64,000 nucleotides of DNA from Epiperipatus broadwayi (lineage: Eukaryota; Onychophora; Udeonychophora; Euonychophora; Peripatidae), in contig JAQFVV010012394.1 in assembly GCA_028023455.1 (NCBI GenBank), positions 18,866,353 through 18,930,352 of the forward strand, written 5' to 3'. The position numbers were made by a program, and so were the translations under genes. The notes beneath the pieces were generated by a model. It made no database searches, was not told the DNA's origin, and worked only from the letters and a program-made list of their open reading frames with translations. This document shows, piece by piece, positions 1-11,239 of this stretch (position 1 is its first letter; each line of letters begins with the position of its first letter).

Positions 1-2256
1 AAATTATTCTCAATTCACATATTTATTATATAGCAGATTCTTAATCAATCTTATTTTATTTATTTTTAAATTTCAATTCCAATTATCCACAGCCTGTATC
101 ATTATTTTTCGATTCAACAAAGTACCAAATATCTATACCCCTCTATTTCTACAAGGTGATTACTCTTTCATTTTTCATCAAGTAATCTAACTCTGCATAG
201 TAATAAATAGCATCTTTCATTTTTCCTCATTGAAATGAATTTTCAATTTCTTCCTACATCTGAATATTTTTTTAATAAGTTTCATATGTCTTTCATTCTT
301 TGCAATAAAAAAATATGCTACCATTTGCTAAAATTATATATTATCCTGATTTTCATTAAAAGAATCTTCATTTCTATCTCTTATCTTTGTATCTCAAACT
401 TCAATCTATAAAAAATAAATAAATAAGTAACATTAAACAACCATATTGTAACCCAATTTCACACTTCTGCTGATTCTATATCCCTCTTCTCGGTATTTAT
501 AAAAAATATACATACATGATGTTGATTTAAAACAAAGGCAGAAGTTTCTGTACATAGGTTATATGCTCAGAAATTCTATTGGCCAAGTTAAACATTTCTT
601 TCCTTTGAAACTTTTATATACCCTATTAAGCATAGCTATATCTTATTCTTTATACTCAGTTCTTTTTTTCCTTATATACCATTTTGATAAAAGCTGTTTT
701 AATAATTCTATTATCCTATCCTCATATTCTCTAATTTTATTATAAAGACAAAAACAAAAAAAATCATAAAATCTCTACTTCTTCACTCCTTTTACTTTTA
801 ACCCTCAATGACTACAACTGGTATGTTATACCATAAAAAAAATTAATATGCCATAATTTCACATAATTTTTTTAATTGAATAGGCATCCAAATCAGTATC
901 TTCCTAGATGTGTCTATATTTTGCAAAAATCAAATTAGTTTCAATTTTGTTTTTACACCACTGTTTTGGACTTTAGAAGTATCTCATACTGCTTGTAGTC
1001 TAAATGTAATTTCTTTTCTTATTTTACAATCTATGGTTAATTTTTTTTATATTTTTTAACACAAATATTATAATATTTATTGTAAACAATGCTTACAATA
1101 ATAAAAAGCAAATTTATTTCATTATAATAATTGACCATAAAAAAGTAATCAACTAATTCCAGTTAGAAGCTATTCTAAACAAAAATAGTTTTTTTTACAT
1201 TTTTTGTGATTTTATAGTTTGTTTGTTTTTATATACAAATATTATAATAGCTACTATATATAAAATTTATACTTAAAAAAATCAAATTTGGAACAATAAT
1301 TCTATAAAACAAATACTTTTCTTAGAAGTTAAGATATCAGTGTATCATTTATATTATAAAATAGTTGTAGTTATTGCAGATTAAATTTCTCTCATCTCTA
1401 TATGATTTATCCTGATCTGTCAATTTTCTATACTTCAAAAATAAATGAAATACCAGCTCTCTTACCTCTACATGAATTAAATCTAAAATCCAAATACTTA
1501 TTCTGGTTTTGTTTTCTTTTCCTGGTATCTAAAGCTCCTATGATTGCATCAAATATCAATAGGTTTCCTTTAGTGTTATTACATATCCCTTGATATTGTA
1601 TATAATTTTTGTTCTTATGTAATTTTTTGTATATATTTTTTAATCATTTTCCACAATTCTACTTATTTTTGTGTAACTAACTTATTTATTCTCTTTTCCC
1701 ACATTTGTTTTCTAAAAATTTATCCCATTCTTGTAGAAATATGTAGAAATAAATTGTCTATTTATAAACTGTTCATATTACAAAATCTTTCTTGTCTAAT
1801 GTTGTTCTCTCTACATAGTTCAAATAAAACAAGAAACATCATATTTAATTTGTGCTACCATCTCAGAGACAAAGGAACAATGTTTCAAACAAATTTTTTA
1901 CACTAATGTTACAAAGTCCAAAATTAAAAAAAAAATTCTGCAAACCTTTACATAAATTTATAATGATGAACTTAATCAAATACATAACTGAAGATATTTT
2001 TTTTTGCTTAATATAAACCTAGAAAATTATTTAGAACTATGAATTCACAATATGTCATTAATCATATAATATGAATGTGAAACAAATATGATCCTCTAGT
2101 AGTGATAAAAAATAAATTACCTTCAAAGTTTTATGTATGACTCACATGTTTGCTCTATGAACTTATATTAAAATATATATTTACTTTATAAGAAACATTA
2201 TAGGCTTTAGCAATATGCAAAGTATGACAATGCTGATGATAAAAGTATTATTGGTA
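1..2256. other. AT-rich DNA without recognised gene
   Basis: Very AT-rich sequence with many short A and T runs. Short open frames at 563-745 and 1402-1593 show no family resemblance and no splice context. I looked on the minus strand here for the missing last exon of NPHP4 and did not find it. Confidence 0.6.
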
Positions 2257-2815
2257 GTTGTATTTTTGTATTGGACTATTTCCATCATCTAATATGTGTA
2301 TTGATCTTTAGAAAAACTTAACTTTATTTAAATATTCCAAATATGTTCACCTGTTAGTAATAGCACATCAAACAGGTTAGTATATGAACAATGTTTCGAG
2401 AGGTATTATTCTTCCCTATTCTTCGTATGTTGCTGGCCTGCCCAGTGACAGTACTAGCATGGGATTTGAACCTGGATCATTAGATTATTGAATATTGAAT
2501 TTTAAGGTAATGCTGAGCTTTGGCAGGATAGCTCAGTTGGTTAGAGCGTTACCTTAAAATTCAATACTCAAGAATCCAAGGGTCCAGATTTGAATCCCAT
2601 GCTGGTACTGTCATTGATCAGGCCAACAACACTTGAAGAAGAGTGGAGAATAATACCTCTTGAAATGTTGTGCATATAATAACCAGTTTGATGCGCTATT
2701 ACTAACAGTTGAAGGTATTTAGAAAATTTAAATAAAGTTAAATTTTCCTAAAGACATTCAATACACATATTAGATGATGAAAATAGTCCAATATAAAAAT
2801 ACAACTAGAACACCA
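2257..2815. repeat. Foldback element (about 250 bp arms) with tRNA-like centre
   Basis: The left half (from about 2258) and right half (to about 2813) are near-exact inverse complements. For example CATGGGATTTGAACC at 2458 pairs with a region ending GAATCCCATG at 2601, TTGAATTTTAAGGTAA at 2495 pairs with TTACCTTAAAATTCAA at 2549, and both outer ends carry TATTGGACTATTT or its complement. The unpaired loop at 2511-2548 holds a tRNA-type A box. The length and quality of the arms suggest a recent or conserved foldback transposon or a head-to-head pair of SINE copies. Confidence 0.8.
2522..2603 (+). repeat. tRNA-like segment (pol III A and B box) in foldback loop
   Basis: GGCAGGATAGCTCAGTTGG at 2522 is an excellent tRNA 5' part with A box TAGCTCAGTTGG, and GGTCCAGATTTGAATCC at 2581 resembles a B box. 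The stretch between them lacks a credible anticodon stem and loop, so I regard this as a tRNA-derived SINE head and not a tRNA gene. Confidence 0.6.
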
Positions 2816-3026
2816 TCACAACAAACCTTCAGGAAAACATTATCATTGGTAGTATTTTGTTATTTAGTTATTCTATCTATCTTTGACTCAAGACCTCATG
2901 CATACATAATTTATCTTTTCATAACAATAATAAAAACTAATTAAAGAGAAGTATTCATATTTAAATGCTGTTGTCTAGTCACTCAAGAATGGCTTTCTTC
3001 ATAAACTAGTTAGAGCCAAATACCCT

Positions 3027-3050
3027 CCCCCCCCCCCTTTTTTTTTTTTT
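3027..3050. repeat. Homopolymer C11/T13 tract
   Basis: Eleven C residues run directly into thirteen T residues, a mirror-like pyrimidine tract. It is likely to be unstable and prone to sequencing error. Confidence 0.8.
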
Positions 3051-3159
3051 CAAAGCAGAAATGTAAAAGATTTGGTGAATTGTGATTAGTTATCAAATAT
3101 TCAAATCATTTTAGTAAATTGTTTTACAATTAAATTAAAAGTAATAATAATAAACAGTT

Positions 3160-3460
3160 GCTTGCAAATAAATATGGCCATTCTAAATCCAAAAAAAATT
3201 AAAAAAAGAAAAAAAGCTGCTTTCAAAATTAGTTTTGCCATGACAATACATCCACATATAAAACATGCTGGTCCATTTTTTTGTTTACTTGATATTTTAT
3301 AATATTGTATTGTAATTTCTTCAGTGGAAAACCTCTTTCTAAAATACTTCAACACAGAGTCTAATTGTATCTCTCTGATGTATTCTATTATCTTCTCAAT
3401 AGAAAACATAATAGAACACTTCTTTAAAATGTCTTTGAGACAATCTTTCTAACATAGACG
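3160..3460 (-). repeat. Interspersed repeat copy (pair with 18610-18890) with coding relic
   Basis: This region aligns by eye with 18610-18890: both contain a CATGCTGGTCCA/CATGCAGGTCCA block, then AATTTCTTCAG(T/A)(G/A)GAAAAC, and then CACTTCTTT(A/G)(A/G)AATGTCTTTGA. On the minus strand both read FS(T/S)EEI with related flanking residues, so the parent probably coded for protein. The family is not recognised. Confidence 0.5.
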
Positions 3461-3608
3461 GAGTTTACTTCTCAAAAAAAAAAAAAAGAAACATATGCAT
3501 TGTTCATTCATTTATCTTTCCTAAAAATATGTTTAGTTTAGAATTGTAAAAAAAAAAGTCTATACATTCTAATTGCTTAAGATACTATAGGATAATTTTT
3601 GATACTAG

Positions 3609-4283
3609 GGGAGCAAAAGATTTGGATAAAGAATTTATATCAGTATATTTGTACAAAAGATGGGATGATTATGTTAAGAGGATTGTTGAGTGTTATAGTA
3701 GTAAGGAATGGGATAAAAGAATAGCTTCATTAATAAAGAATAGGGAATTAGAGAGATGGAGAAATAGTATGGAGAGTAAAAATAGTTTAAATATATATAG
3801 AAATAAACAGAATATTAGGTACGAGTTAATATATGATAATAGTAATGAAAGTAGTTTATTGTTTAAGGCCTTGACGTGATCTTTAGCTACAAGAGAATAT
3901 ACATGTAAATGGAAAAATATGGGTCATTTATTTTGTAAATTATGTAAGGAAGGGATAGAAAATATTAGGCATTTCTTAATTGAATGTAAATGCTTGAAGA
4001 CAGAAAGGGTACATATAATGAAGTATTCAAAGAATAAACATGAAAAAGTGATTATACAGAAAGTGAATTATTAGATTTTATGCTGGGTTTAAGAAAAGAT
4101 AAGAGGGATTTAGATATAAAGCCTTAGAGTTGACAAAGATTATGTTGTGGAAATGGGATGGAGCAGAATATGGAAAAGTGGGAAATGGAAAATTAAGTGG
4201 CTAACAGATTTATCTGGGCATAATTGCTGAGATATTCTTGACTTTGTTTAAGGAGAAGCCACAGTACATCACATCACATTATG
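3609..4283 (+). mobile_element. 5'-truncated LINE (non-LTR retrotransposon) 3' end, copy 1
   Basis: The frame reads DLDKEFISVYLYKRWDDYVK and continues with a basic region rich in ER and KN; after frame breaks it contains FCKLCKEGIENIRHFLIECK. The CxxC...H....C zinc-knuckle-like motif followed by K(T)ER is what is found at the C-terminal end of many non-LTR retrotransposon reverse transcriptases. The element ends GGAGAAGCCACAGTACATCA followed by CACAT repeats, exactly as copy 2 does at 18366. A stop after KALT (near 3880) and further frame breaks show it is dead. It is nearly identical to copy 2 at 17.7 kb, implying fairly recent amplification of the family. Confidence 0.8.
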
Positions 4284-4319
4284 ATCATTATTATCATCAT
4301 TATCACATCTATACATTAT

Positions 4320-4500
4320 GCAGAAGATTTGAATAATGGCTTTATGTTAGTATACTTATACAAAAGGTGGGATCATTGTGGTAGAAGAATTCTTGAGTAT
4401 TATAATGGCAAGGAATAGAATTTCTTAGAAAAATAAATGTATTAATAAAAAATTGAGAGTTGGAGAGATGGAGAACTAGTGACATATAAATATAGTACAT
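4320..4500 (+). mobile_element. More diverged fragment of the same LINE family
   Basis: TATACAAAAGGTGGGATCAT, GAGTATTATAATGGCAAGGA and GAGAGATGGAGAACTAGTG match in order the VYLYKRWD, ECYSSKEWD and LERWRNS parts of the neighbouring LINE copies. It is an older degraded insertion next to copy 1. Confidence 0.65.
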
Positions 4501-4844
4501 TAAAAATGAATGCTCATCTGTATGTATACATCAGAGCATATTTAAGTAAACATATGTAAAGCAAAAATGACATTTTTAGTACAAATAGAATTAATTAATA
4601 AATAATATACCATTGCACATTTGAGATTAGTTATATATGCATACAATTTGTACAAAGAAGCTTTTTACACATGCTTATAAAAAGCAACAATATATATTAA
4701 ATGAGGTTCATTATAGAGACAGTATTTTAATGGTACTACCTCCTCCCTGAGGAATTTCTAATATATATATATCAAAAATTGTTTATAAATTGTTTGATTA
4801 GATTTTTTGTAAATATAGACTTTCTATATTAAAAATATAGGAAC
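4501..4844. other. AT-rich spacer
   Basis: Simple AT-rich sequence with TA runs; no gene or repeat recognised. Confidence 0.5.
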
Positions 4845-5150
4845 TTTGAACTCAGACTTTCAAGCATCCTTCAACTATCCACACTATCTCATACAACTGA
4901 TATACTTGACCACACACATGAAGAAAAGATAAATAATCACCTATATATGTATTTCATGCTAAACCAGCACTCATCAGTTGGTCCAGATTATCATCTTCCA
5001 CACATATATATAATCAGAGCTCAGTTTATATTAAGATAGCAAATCCCCACACTTTAATGGACAGGCTTCAATCTACTCTAACATCCAACTTTTCAGCCAT
5101 CCATATCATTGAAAATCTGATGATGAAAGCCCAAATTGAATAAAATATGA
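4845..5150 (+). repeat. Family R2 repeat, one arm
   Basis: Begins near GAACTCAGACTTTCAAGC and runs through CAGCACTCATCAGTTGGTCC and TATTAAGATAGCAAATCC to the block ending at CATTGAAAATCTGATGATG. Further copies lie at 9190, 27770, 52845 and 53305. Confidence 0.75.
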
Positions 5151-5614
5151 CAAAAAATGTTCACAATACAAAAAATTATTTTTAAAGAACAAGGATATAA
5201 TAAAGAAGATCAATTTTTGATTAGTTAAATAAGAAATGATATTACGGGATTCAACCAATTATCATAGATATTCACTTGTTTTTGAAATTCTAAACAACTC
5301 ATTTTTTCATGATAGATAATCTAACCACAAAATAATTTAAATAACAATTTGGGTATAACTAATAAATGAATGGTCGGAGTTGTACATAGAACTCAGGGAG
5401 ACTGTATTTTTAAAACAGCATTTAAATAATGAGCTCAATGTTTAGATAATCATTCTTCTTCTTTACCTCTTCTAAATATTTGTAATTAAGTAGTGAGAAC
5501 AGAAGAACATGTGTCAAAAAATTCTCAGACATTTCATTTATTATAATCAAAATTCACACTAAAGATGAGTATTTGAATTACAGTAAAATAGATGGCTAAA
5601 AAAATCTTCCTTAC

Positions 5615-5900
5615 TTTATTTGAATTTTTTCCTCCACCAACTGGCAAGAAAAGTTCAAATACTTTAGAAATATGTGGCTGGCGAGTAGAGACACATATCA
5701 GCCAACATCTTCTAAGCTGATGAAGATCGATGTCAACAACGTTGACTTGCATATAATGCATGCCAGTATGAACAGGAAGAATATCCAACTGAATTTCTTG
5801 GACGGAATTAGCAAGTAACATAAATGGTCCATTGGGTGATAAGTAAAGCTCAGCTGGATGAGAAGTAAAACACTGAACTTGTTGGCTACAAGATGTACCC
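5615..5900 (-). CDS. NPHP4: NPHP4 internal exon (286 bp), last exon found
   Basis: The acceptor ATTTTTTTTAG precedes base 5900 and the donor GTAAGG follows base 5615. After one base completing the arginine codon, 95 codons read GTSCSQQVQCFTSHPAELYL, then SPNGPFMLLANSVQEIQLDI, and later YMQVNVVDIDLHQLRRCWLI, CVSTRQPHISKVFEL and FLPVGGGKNSNK. The VNVVDxDxHQL...W(L)xCxxxRQPxISKxFE(l) block is an NPHP4 signature close to the C-terminus. It ends in phase 0. Orthologues continue for roughly 80 residues with a tyrosine/proline-rich motif; that tail is not in the window as far as I can see. An apparent methionine start at 5821 is internal to the exon and not a real start. Confidence 0.94.
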
Positions 5901-6154
5901 CTAAAAAAAATAATTAAAAAAAAATATATTCACGCATGCATATACAACATATAAGATCAGACATATATATATATATCATATTTCTAAAATGTTTGAACTT
6001 TTCTTGCTTATACATTTATATATATACATTTAAGAAAAGGAAGGCTCTTCATCACAAATAGCGTTCCAGTGAAATTGTGAGTATTTTCTCCCCAAGCTGT
6101 CATCTCTAAATTAATGCATGTGTTATATAGATATAATTTAGCTATTCATCACAA

Positions 6155-6376
6155 AAATTTTAAGGTACTAGCCTGTTCAAATCACACTTATGGCATGAAA
6201 TGTGGCAATGTGTTTCATACTATAGGACACTTCAACATATTTCCTGTCATTCTTGCAAACTATTTAAAAACATTCTTGCGATTCATGGCCATATACAGTT
6301 TCAATTATTTCAAACATTTAAGTAGCAGTTTTTCCCAATTTAATTTTAGCATGCTTTATCTAGTACCTTAAAATTT
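6155..6376. mobile_element. MITE-like element with 17-bp perfect terminal inverted repeats
   Basis: AAATTTTAAGGTACTAG at 6155-6171 is repeated as its exact inverse complement at 6360-6376. A related sequence with the same AATTTTAAGGTACTAG end is found near 55581. It lies in an NPHP4 intron and holds no credible coding frame. Confidence 0.7.
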
Positions 6377-6809
6377 GTTGCAAAAAGCTAAACTATGGCT
6401 CTATGTAATGCATGTGTTGATTCAAAGATAGAACTACAGGCAGTTTGGATAGAGAACAAGGCACCAGTCCCCTTTTCAATGGGACAAACAGTACAGGTAG
6501 AACAGCACATTAATTTGCATTATGTGAGAGAAGACAAAGAGTGTAGATTTAAGAAAAAGAGCTTATGAGAAAATCTGAAACAAGTAATATCTTAAAAAAT
6601 TAGAAGGTTAAAATGAAATATGACCAAGACACATTACAAGAACACAGATAGATCAAACTATCAATTAAATATTATTCATTACATGGACAGAATATAAAGT
6701 TGCATGAAAAATTAAAACCAATGCAGAACATTCTTGGCCACCACCAACAAGAGATGGAGTTTAAAATATTTGAAGAAGTCCTTTGCCCAATAATAGGCCA
6801 TATATCAAA

Positions 6810-7740
6810 ATAGCAATAAAATACTAGCAAAAATAAAATATACAAATTTTCTTAATCACATCTATGGTTTCACCTATTAAATAAATAGATTCCTTTGAGT
6901 AAAAACTCCAAACATAAATAAAATACACATATAATTCAAAGATAACTGTCAAACAGATCTACTATTCAAAAAAGTTCTCATAAGATCAATGGCTTCACAA
7001 AGAAAACGTTAAATATTTTGAAAGAAACAGTGATTCAAAAAAACAATTTGGTAATGATTATTTTAATGTGGGTTATTCTTATAAATATATTAAAAGTATT
7101 TTATTTAATAAGAATAATTATAATATTGATCTTCAGATATTTGATGGTAATAATTAAAAAGAATTTATTTCTTTGCCTTTTCAATTGTCAATTTGTAAGT
7201 TAATAAAAATAGTCATTTGTAAGAGTGATTGTTTTAGGAAAAAAAAAAAAATTAAATTCGTTATTAAATAATCCTAAAGAGTTGATAAGCAATAAAAATA
7301 TTCCAGAAATAATTTATAAAATCCCATGCAACTGTTTTAAAATATATTAGTGAAAATAAATTAAATTTATGAAAGACTTAAAATTTCATTAATTCAACTT
7401 TATTTATTCACAAACATAATAAAGATTAAAAAATATAATTTGATGATGCAAAGCTTGCCATTTATTAACATAATAAAATCAAGAGGGCTCAAAGTGATTA
7501 TTTTGATAATCATTTTGAGTCTGACACCACCAATCTTACGAAAATTTCTTTTAATGTTAGGAATGATTGGTAGTTGTCTTTGAATTGTATAACTGTGTAT
7601 TTAAGTACTTATGTTGTTGGTACTTTCCACCTGAGAAAGTCTATTTGGTTAATAGATGAAATTGTAATCACGATGAAGAAAATTTTTATAAATTTCGATT
7701 TCACTAGTATTTTTATTGCTATTTTACTCTGTTTTGAATA
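6810..7740. mobile_element. Non-autonomous DNA element with about 100-bp inverted ends
   Basis: The left end (ATAGCAATAAAATACTAG ... TTTTCTTAATCACATCTATG ... CACCTATTAAATAAATAG) is the inverse complement, with mismatches, of 7630-7735 (ATAGATGAAATTGTAATCAC ... GTATTTTTATTGCTATTTT). A third copy of the end is at 56455-56560. The interior is AT-rich with only chance open frames. Confidence 0.6.
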
Positions 7741-7761
7741 AAACTATTAGTATAATATAAA

Positions 7762-7950
7762 GCAGGGTTGGCCAAACTTTTAGACATTGGGGTGACTTTT
7801 TTGGTGAAAGTGTACCTGAGGACGACTATGTTTTTTCAGGGCTTTGAACTGGAAACCAGAAAAAAACAACATTATTTTTGCTCGGAACAAAACCCGAACG
7901 AAAAAAAATAACAGTTCAAAGTCCTGGTTTTTTTAGAATGTACTTACGAA
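7762..7950 (+). mobile_element. Possible hAT-type transposon end
   Basis: CAGGGTTGGCCAAACTTTTA resembles the CAGGG(G)TNGGCCAAC termini of many hAT elements, followed by an internal inverted pair GGGCTTTGAACTGG ... AGTTCAAAGTCC. The other end was not located. Confidence 0.35.
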
Positions 7951-8454
7951 TTGGTGTTTTTTTTTTATAAGGGTTTTTTAGGTATTCACAAATATTGGTG
8001 ATGTTTTTAGAAGATACTTATAAAGTGATGAATTTTTTTTCTGTAAGTTACAAAATGTCGACTACTATTAAATTACCTCAACTCCCTCTAGTATTACAAT
8101 TTGTCCATGTCACTTTATAAAATATTTTTTAAATTACAATTATTAAATTACCTACAAATAATTATTTTCTAGAGCTGATTCTAAATTTTAAAAAAATTCA
8201 AAAAAATATATAAAAAAAATAAAAATTATTGTTTTAGAATTGTATTTAATTCTTATCAGCTTCTTCCAACCCGATTTTATTTTTGAGATCGACAATAACA
8301 AATTATTTTAAATTTAACTATTTTTAAACAAAAATAATTTTGAATTTTTATTTTTTTTATTTTTTATATTCAAATCAGTTCTGAATTTAGCATTATAATT
8401 TGTCAATGTTCACATCAGCTTTATGGTTGACTGATTGACCATGGTCGAAAGTCT

Positions 8455-8765
8455 TGGCTACTATATAAAGAAATATTATATGTTGTATATATATATATAA
8501 ACCTATTCAATGTTGTATATATATATAAACCTATTCATGAAACATCCAAGTTCAAAAATGTTATGATAATAAGTTAATTCCTAAAGAATCATTTAAATAA
8601 ACATGCAAATAATGCCCTTTTCTTATATCAACGACAAACAGGCATTGATAAAACAAAGGGTCATTATTTGCAAGTTCATTTAAACAATTCTTTAAGACTC
8701 TGGCTTGTGAATTATCATACTAATGTATTCTGACTTGGTTGTTTCATGAATAAGTTAATATTATC
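8455..8765. mobile_element. Inverted-repeat (MITE-like) element
   Basis: TATTCATGAAACATCCAAG at about 8532 pairs with a sequence containing GTTGTTTCATGAATAA near 8738; inside, CAAATAATGCCCTTTTCTTA pairs with AAAGGGTCATTATTTGCA. A related diverged copy is at 54690-54850. A local 37-bp TA-rich duplication (TTGTATATATATATA..AACCTATTCA) marks the left end. Confidence 0.6.
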
Positions 8766-9189
8766 AACATTATATATTTGAAAAGCTGTGGTCTATTTAT
8801 AAGCTTGTTAAAACTGCTAGAATACATACAATTAAGTTAAAGGTGAAAGATGCACCAATAAAAACAATGCATGAGAATATACACATAAGATAATAAAAAT
8901 AACTTCTTTTTATATGTAAGGCATTTGTTTTGTCAGAAACAGCATCTCCATAGTATTTAAAATAACATGTTTATACAATCAGTATATACTTGCATTTTCT
9001 AATGAAGAAAGCCGTACAATGATAACGACAGCATATGGAAAAGAAAGGCTTTTTTGTTGCCTAGCATTTAATTTGAAAGTGATGTGTTTATTAATATTGT
9101 ATATACACATACATACACACACAAACGTATATATATCATATATATATATATGTAATTTGTTTATACTGAATGCTTTTTATATATATATA

Positions 9190-10205
9190 AATAGAGGGAT
9201 TTGAACTTAGAATTTTTCAGTCATTCATTCTCCACTCCATCTCAAGCAATCGATGCACATAACCACATAATGCAAAAAAAATAAATGATCCCCAATATAC
9301 ATATTTCATGTAGAACCGGCACAGTTAGGCCAGATCATAATCTTCCATACATATATACAATCACTGCTTGGTTTATATTAAGATAGTAATTCCTTGAATT
9401 TTACTGGACAGGCTTCAATTTTCTCACTTCTCCAACTATTCAACTGTCTATTTCATTGAAAAACCAACAATGAAATGCTCAAAGACCTTATTAGATTTGA
9501 TATTGTAGTCATACCCATGTACATGTGATGTCAATCTAATCCCTCATATTATCGGACCATTATGAATTCATATATACTTATAGGAGAGGGATGGGCTGAA
9601 CTTATACTATGATGTAATTTATTTCCAAGGCAATATAAGCAAATTACATATTTCCCTGGAAATAGATTATATCATAGTATAAGTTTAGCCTATCCCTATC
9701 TTATTAATATATATGGATACGTAATGGTCCAGTAATATGAGGGATCATTAAGTAAATTACATATTGCCTTGGAAATTTCAGCCCATCTCTCTCCTATTAA
9801 TATATATGGATATGTAAGGGTCCAGTAATGTGAGGGTTTAGGTTGACATGATGTCTACATGTGTATGACTACAATATCAAATCTAATAAGGACTTTGAGC
9901 ATTCTATCATTCGTTTTTCAATGAAATGGATAGTTGAATAGATGGGAGGGTTAGAAGATTGAAGCCTGTCCAGTAAAGTTTAAGGAATTGCTATCTTAAT
10001 ATAAACTGAGTACTGATTGCATATATATATATGGGAGCTTATGATTTGGTTCAACTGATGAGTGCTGGTTCTGCAAGAAATATGTATATTGGGGATCATT
10101 TATCCTTTTTGCATGTATATGGTCATGTGTATCAATTGCTTGAGATGAAATGGAAGATGAATATAGACTGAAAAATCCTAAGTTCAAATCCTCTCCTTAT
10201 ATATA
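9190..10205. repeat. Family R2 foldback, about 1 kb palindrome
   Basis: Starts GAGGGATTTGAACTTAG and ends with its inverse CTAAGTTCAAATCCTCTCCT. The halves share all R2 blocks in mirror order (for example GGACAGGCTTCAATTTTCTC against GATTGAAGCCTGTCC), and a smaller nested palindrome around ATTTCCAAGGCAATATAAGC lies near the centre. It ends about 15 bp before the donor site of the NPHP4 exon at 10221. Confidence 0.85.
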
Positions 10206-10220
10206 TATATATATATTTAC

Positions 10221-10387
10221 CTGAGTATGAGAGCCATTTTACTTTTCTGCCCAACAACGCATGAAACATCTACTCTTTGCATCAAATGAATGCACACTTG
10301 CCAGATCAGAGCTGGTTGGGATAAATACTTGTCTTTAAATAGCAAAATGTAGAATTGTTTTATGCTCGGGGAAGCACCACAAGATAC
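10221..10387 (-). CDS. NPHP4: NPHP4 internal exon (167 bp)
   Basis: The acceptor GTCTTCAG and donor GTAAAT bound 55 codons and two bases. The product reads VSCGASPSIKQFYILLFKDK, then YLSQPALIWQVCIHLMQRVD and VSCVVGQKSKMALIL. The block WQVxxHxxxRVDVSCVxGQ...L.LxLR is highly characteristic of the NPHP4 C-terminal region, and this is the segment that first identified the gene. The leftover AG joins the G of the next exon to give arginine. The donor site is only about 15-20 bp from the end of a roughly 1 kb foldback element (9190-10205) and is preceded by a TA run. No stop or frame damage is seen. Confidence 0.94.
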
Positions 10388-10474
10388 CTGAAGACAAATC
10401 ATTTAATAAAAAAAAAGTAGAATTTGTATAAAAATAAAGCTGTTTTATAAAATTATATTTCTTTTAATTCTCAC

Positions 10475-10572
10475 TTTAAAAAAGACATCTAGAAAAGGAC
10501 CTAGAGGATTCTTTCTCACATCACAAACAACATCTGGATCAGAACATTTGACTAGTAAGTTATCCGACGACT
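10475..10572 (-). CDS. NPHP4: NPHP4 internal exon (98 bp)
   Basis: The minus strand reads TTCTAGAAAAG and then AG + 32 codons, SSDNLLVKCSDPDVVCDVRK and NPLGPFLDVFFK, before the donor GTGAGA. The core VKCSDPxVxC followed by a short turn and DxFxK is a typical nephrocystin-4 strand pair. There are two possible acceptors five bases apart: TAG ending at 10578 and AAAAG ending at 10573. Only the second keeps the frame with the exon at 16932, so I place the start at 10572; the use of the second AG is an inference. The 3' side is phase 0 and the next intron is only 87 bp, the smallest here. Confidence 0.88.
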
Positions 10573-10671
10573 CTTTTCTAGAATAAAATAAACCTATACA
10601 AAAAATTTTAGTCCATCAGTTAATAAATAAAATATAACAAAGAAAGATGTAACTAATTTAAACAAACAATC

Positions 10672-10800
10672 AAATGGTTTTATTGCTCAGGAATCCATAA
10701 AACGTTTGAGCAATTGGAATCGTTCAGAGAACATTGTGCTCCAAAATCGTCAAGTCTATTATTGCACTAAAGCATGCAATGATTGACTAAAGATAATTTG
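10672..10800 (-). repeat. Family R5 SINE-like fragment
   Basis: GGTTTTATTGCTCAGGAATC followed by CATAAAACGTTTGAGCA matches the tail ends of the tRNA-like repeats at 41478, 51306 and 58005. The tRNA-like head is degraded here. Confidence 0.5.
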
Positions 10801-10989
10801 GATCACAGCTGTTCAGACAGAATGATTTTTATACAAAAAATTAGTAATTTAAAAGTTGGAGCAATCAATCAAAATCTGTTTGAACATAGTGACTGAATTT
10901 CTTTTATATATAAAATAATTATATAACTGGTAATATATTCACATACATATATGTAAACATTGAAATGTAACAGGAAATTTTTATATAAT

Positions 10990-11232
10990 AATTTAGATAA
11001 AATTTCAGCTGTGATATAACCAGGCTGCAGCCAATTGAAACTGGCAATGCAAACTGAAATCACATGATCTATTAACAATAACAGAATTTGTCTAACTCAT
11101 GTTAAGTCAAAAAAGATGGATCAGACAAATACATTGCTATTATTAAATCACATGGTTTCACTGTGCATCACCAGTTTTAATTGGCTGTTGCCTCATTACA
11201 TCACACTGAAATTTTATCTAAATTATCACATG
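10990..11232. mobile_element. MITE-like element with about 85-bp inverted ends
   Basis: TAATTTAGATAAAATTTCAG near 10989 and CTGAAATTTTATCTAAATTA near 11205 are inverse complements, and the similarity continues inward through GCAGCCAATTGAAACTGG against CCAGTTTTAATTGGCTG. No coding content. Confidence 0.65.
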
Positions 11233-11239
11233 AAAAAAT

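Noticed and set aside
2522-2603. tRNA gene
   Set aside because: Good A box and acceptable B box, but no anticodon arm; embedded in a foldback repeat.
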